Shown piece by piece: positions 61,332 through 64,000 of a DNA stretch of 64,000 nucleotides; position 1 is the stretch's first letter; the number at the start of each line of letters is the position of its first letter. A model generated the notes under the pieces. That model saw only the letters and a list, made by a program, of their open reading frames with translations. It did no database searches and was not told where the DNA came from. Location: NCBI GenBank assembly GCA_017434895.1, contig JAFSGB010000028.1, positions 60,866 to 124,865 of the forward strand, written 5' to 3'. A program made the translations under genes and the position numbers. Source of the stretch: Clostridia bacterium (GTDB lineage: Bacteria > Bacillota > Clostridia > Oscillospirales > Acutalibacteraceae).

Positions 61332-62618
61332 ATGACTCAAACAGCAAGTATCTTTTTGAGCTTATCCGTCGCTTTACTTGCAGGTCTTCTCTTATCAAGA
61401 CTCGCTAAAATAGTAAAGCTCCCCGCAGTTACTGCGTATCTGATTTCCGGTGTTTTGATCGGGCCTTTCGTTCTCGGTGCTCTTGACATGCCCGGAATCG
61501 GTATCACGGCAAACCAGATTGAAGGCTTCGGGCTTATCTCCGATCTTGCCCTTGGCTTTATCGCATTTTCTATGGGAAATGAATTCAGACTTTCCCAACT
61601 GAAAAAGATCGGTAAACAAGCAACCGTAATCGGAGTTCTTCAGGCGTTGATTACTACCGTCGTTGTTGATGTTGCTTTGATTGCACTGCACTTCGCTATG
61701 CCTGACACGCTATCCATCCCCGCAGCTATCGTTCTTGCTTCGGTTGCGACTGCAACGGCTCCTGCTGCTACGCTGATGGTTGTTAAGCAATATAAAGCCA
61801 AGGGACCTGTTACCGACGTACTGCTTCCCGTAGTTGCACTTGACGATGCGGTCGGTCTTGTGATTTTCGCCATTTGTTTCGGTGTTGCAAGATCCATGGG
61901 TTCAGCAGGCGTAAGCCCGCTTGCCATTGTTCTTGAGCCGCTTCTTGAAATCGTTTTGTCGCTCCTGCTCGGATTCGTAATGGGATTGCTCTTCACTCTT
62001 TGCGAGAAGTATTTCCATTCTCGCTCCAAGCGTATGGCGGTTTCGGTTACTTTCGTTATGCTGACCGTTGCCATCTCCAGCCTGAAGTTTGAGATTGCCG
62101 GTATACATATCGGCTTTTCTTCGTTACTCGCCTGCATGATGCTCGGTACGGTGTTCTGTAACATTTGCGAGGTTTCCGAGGAGCTGATGGACAGAGCAGA
62201 CAGATGGACGACTCCTGTGCTGATTTTGTTCTTCGTTATCAGCGGCGCGGAGCTTGATCTCTCAGTATTCTCACAGTGGGCAGTCGTAATCGTTGGTGTT
62301 GTTTACATCATCGCACGTTCTCTCGGAAAGTGTTATGGTGCAAATATTAGTGCAAGAATGACCAAATCCGATCCCAATATCGTAAAGTATCTCGGTATCA
62401 CTTTGCTTCCGCAGGCAGGCGTTGCACTCGGTATGGCTATCAAGGCTATCGAGCTTGGTCCGGACGGTGCGATTGTTAGAAACATCACATTGTTTGCCGT
62501 ATTGATTTATGAGATGGTTGGGCCGTTCCTTACCAAGATTGCGCTTACTAAAGCAGGTGATATTAAGGAAGAAGGCCGCAGAAGTGCCAGAGAAGAACAC
62601 CTTGCCAAAAAAGGCTAA
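61332..62618 (+). CDS. Cation:proton antiporter (CPA2-type)
   Basis: A 428-residue inner-membrane exchanger of the Na+/H+ exchanger fold with about 12 helices. The KLPAVTAYLISGVLIGPFVLG segment (about 29-49), EGFGLISDLALGFIAFSMGNEF and the conserved LDDAVGLVIFAI, whose Asp pair is the ion site of this fold, identify the family. There is no C-terminal TrkA-N domain, so it is a short form. It probably exchanges Na+ or K+ for H+. The codons are richer in C endings (ATC, TTC, GCC) than in the upstream glycan genes, a hint of separate origin. It is transcribed alone, with a folded leader and a strong terminator. Confidence 0.9.
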   Translation: MTQTASIFLSLSVALLAGLLLSRLAKIVKLPAVTAYLISGVLIGPFVLGALDMPGIGITANQIEGFGLISDLALGFIAFSMGNEFRLSQLKKIGKQATVIGVLQALITTVVVDVALIALHFAMPDTLSIPAAIVLASVATATAPAATLMVVKQYKAKGPVTDVLLPVVALDDAVGLVIFAICFGVARSMGSAGVSPLAIVLEPLLEIVLSLLLGFVMGLLFTLCEKYFHSRSKRMAVSVTFVMLTVAISSLKFEIAGIHIGFSSLLACMMLGTVFCNICEVSEELMDRADRWTTPVLILFFVISGAELDLSVFSQWAVVIVGVVYIIARSLGKCYGANISARMTKSDPNIVKYLGITLLPQAGVALGMAIKAIELGPDGAIVRNITLFAVLIYEMVGPFLTKIALTKAGDIKEEGRRSAREEHLAKKG

Positions 62619-62644
62619 AAACAACTAATATATTTACAAAAAAT

Positions 62645-62681
62645 TGAGCGATGGGCTTTTAGGCTCATCGCTCAGTTTTTT
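62645..62681. terminator. Terminator of the antiporter gene
   Basis: A stem of about 12 bp (TGAGCGATG/CATCGCTCA extended by G-T, G-C and C-G pairs) is followed by TTTTTT. It lies between the convergent antiporter and 45-aa genes and may serve both. Confidence 0.93.
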
Positions 62682-62687
62682 AATACA

Positions 62688-62825
62688 TTAGCGTGCTTTG
62701 TCATACAGCATTACGTTACTGATACACATTTTTTCTACAACGGTTTTTACTTTGCCTCCGTCTTTCAAAACCAATTCGCAATCTTGAACTTTAAACTCCT
62801 TTGTGTAATCCACTTTCTTTTTCAT
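62688..62825 (-). CDS. 45-aa basic protein of unknown function
   Basis: An ATG at 62825 with AGGAGAG 7-11 bases upstream opens a 45-residue frame: MKKKVDYTKEFKVQDCELVL, KDGGKVKTVVEKMCISNVML, YDKAR. It is Lys-rich with two cysteines (C16, C34) and no membrane helix. It ends 7 bases before the shared terminator. I do not recognise it. The good ribosome site and clean stop-terminator arrangement argue for a real gene. Confidence 0.6.
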   Translation of the reverse strand: MKKKVDYTKEFKVQDCELVLKDGGKVKTVVEKMCISNVMLYDKAR

Positions 62826-62895
62826 TCTGCTCACTCTCCTGAAAATATTTCACCAACATTTTCACTCTTTGAACAGTCCTTTTTTACTATACAAC

Positions 62896-63035
62896 TTTCA
62901 CTTCTTCACTATTCACTCTTACCTATCACTTCCAAAAATCCCGTTCTAGGGTTTTAGTGAAAAGTGAAAAAGTAAAATCCCGCCCTCTTACGAGAACGGG
63001 ATTTTTGGGTGTTTCGAACTTAATGACACGAATGA
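62896..63035. repeat. Dispersed hairpin repeat, copy 1
   Basis: Inverted arms made of TTCACT units (62896-62910 and 62956-62969) are followed by a two-part hairpin (outer stem 62974-62982 with 62997-63005, a 2x2 CC/AA internal loop, inner stem CTC/GAG). A conserved unpaired tail GAACTTAATGACACGAATGA ends at 63035. The same architecture recurs at 63860-64000. Confidence 0.75.
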
Positions 63036-63060
63036 AAAGTGCTTGAAAACCCGATTTTCT

Positions 63061-63789
63061 TTAAAAAAACATCAATATGCCGCTTATTGACATTCCAATG
63101 TATATTACAAATTTTAATGTATTTGAATCCAATTTGCCAAACACTATTTTACCTACAAAATCGCCTATTAAACACCCTATCATACCTATTGCTGAATACA
63201 TTAGAATATCGACATTTATGATGCCGTTTGTAACACGCATTACTGTGGCGTAAAGATTTGTGAAGCAAAAATAAAACTGAATTGTGGCAAAGTATGTAAT
63301 ACTATCATTAGTTGCACTGTTCAAATACAGTACCGCAGGAGGACCGCCTGTAGAAAATAACCCTCCTAATGTCCCCCCTAGAGCACCTGCCATAATTCCA
63401 TTCAAAATGGTAGGCTTAAGTCTGATATTTTTATTAAAAAATATAAAATATAAACTCAAAATTAACAATACTGCTCCAAGAAGTATTTTAAATATATTTG
63501 CCGACACTACCGCAGAAAAACGAACCGCTATTGGAATTGAAATCAATGCAGCACATATCATTGGCAAAACTATTTTATATTTTATGTTTTTTCTGTATAT
63601 GACCGCATTATAAGATGATGTTACGCAGGAAAATAATGAAGATATTGCCGCCGCAGTAGTATGTGATGGCATAAAATGTGGCAAAAAGAGCATTGCAAAT
63701 ATACCGAGGCCAAAACCGCTGACCCTTTGCACAAATCCTGCACCCAAACCGATCAAAATAAGAAATAAACCGTGCAATAAATCCATCAT
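63061..63789 (-). CDS. TauE/SafE-family membrane permease
   Basis: A 242-residue protein with seven or eight hydrophobic helices. LIGLGAGFVQRVSGFGLGIFAM (about 16-37) and its repeat-like partner GALGGTLGGLFSTGGPPAVLYL (about 134-155) are the paired Gly-rich signatures of the TauE/SafE (UPF0721) family of putative anion or sulfonate/sulfite exporters. GGAGGGGGGAGA lies just before ATGATG, so either ATG may be used. It is a single gene bracketed by two copies of the hairpin repeat. The substrate is unknown. Confidence 0.88.
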   Translation of the reverse strand: MMDLLHGLFLILIGLGAGFVQRVSGFGLGIFAMLFLPHFMPSHTTAAAISSLFSCVTSSYNAVIYRKNIKYKIVLPMICAALISIPIAVRFSAVVSANIFKILLGAVLLILSLYFIFFNKNIRLKPTILNGIMAGALGGTLGGLFSTGGPPAVLYLNSATNDSITYFATIQFYFCFTNLYATVMRVTNGIINVDILMYSAIGMIGCLIGDFVGKIVFGKLDSNTLKFVIYIGMSISGILMFF

Positions 63790-63859
63790 TCTCCCCCCTC
63801 CGGTTCATTATAGCATAAAAATGGCGCAGTTGCAATAATTACTCATCAGCGTAAGCGAC

Positions 63860-64000
63860 TTCATTATTCATTTAAAAATCTGTTCACTTTTAATGAATAA
63901 TGAATGATGAAAAATGAATAGTGAATAATACAAACAAAAATCCGCCCACTTTCGTGAACGGATTTTCGTTTGGGAGTTTTGAACTTAATGGCACGAATGA
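63860..64000. repeat. Dispersed hairpin repeat, copy 2 (cut by window edge)
   Basis: Perfect 13-bp arms TTCATTATTCATT (63860-63872) and AATGAATAATGAA (63892-63904) precede a hairpin (outer stem 63937-63944 with 63959-63966, CC/AA internal loop, inner stem CAC/GTG). The tail GAACTTAATGGCACGAATGA ends exactly at the window edge, so the element may continue. Confidence 0.75.

Overview
The window looks like a chromosomal segment of a low-to-moderate-GC anaerobic Firmicute of class Clostridia. An Oscillospiraceae/Ruminococcaceae-type fibre-degrading gut or rumen bacterium is the best guess. The grounds are Clostridia-type gene content and order (rimO, pgsA, recA, recX; DUF1385 next to prmC; DUF711 behind an ACT protein; FeoA, FeoB and a small Cys-rich partner; a 57-aa DUF6472 protein), strong GGAGG ribosome sites, and secreted proteins with dockerin-like ends. 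No rRNA, CRISPR array or complete insertion sequence was seen.

Layout. 1-2038 (-) is a secreted protein cut by the left edge. 2192-3868 (-) is rpsB-tsf and 4161-5513 (-) is gdhA. 5701-9799 (+) carries an SNF-family transporter coupled to mnmA, then an ACT protein and a DUF711 protein, followed by tRNA-Gly. 10086-24955 (-) is one tightly packed run of about 16 genes with overlaps or short gaps: a VCBS-like lipoprotein, a response regulator, a histidine kinase, DUF1385, prmC, recA, recX, rimO, pgsA, cysE, cysS, trmN6-like, rsmI, DUF6472, plsC-like and an FAD oxidoreductase. 25112-27703 (+) is a YfhO-type membrane protein. 27799-30252 (+) is a feoA-feoB-Cys-rich operon behind a promoter with a perfect inverted repeat.

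30320-59814 (-) is the most striking part, a 29-kb glycan-capture locus. It has two complete pairs of CUT1-type sugar permeases, two very different solute-binding proteins (one fused to a carbohydrate-binding-like region), and two paralogous clan GH-A-like glycosidases (one a lipoprotein). It also has a DUF5696 protein, a Yip1-like membrane protein, an NHL-propeller/TPR membrane protein, a 1694-aa membrane-anchored surface protein and two dockerin-type secreted proteins. The three large surface proteins share a repeated beta-rich module that I do not recognise. No ATPase gene is present, so the importers must borrow one from elsewhere. I infer that surface proteins hold a glycan, the two glycosidases trim it, and two importers take up the products; the substrate is unknown.

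60055-64000 looks rearranged. A frameshifted serine-recombinase remnant lies head-to-head with a 5'-truncated manA. Next comes a cation/proton antiporter behind a folded leader, a 45-aa protein, and a TauE/SafE permease flanked by two copies of a hairpin repeat with compensatory base changes.
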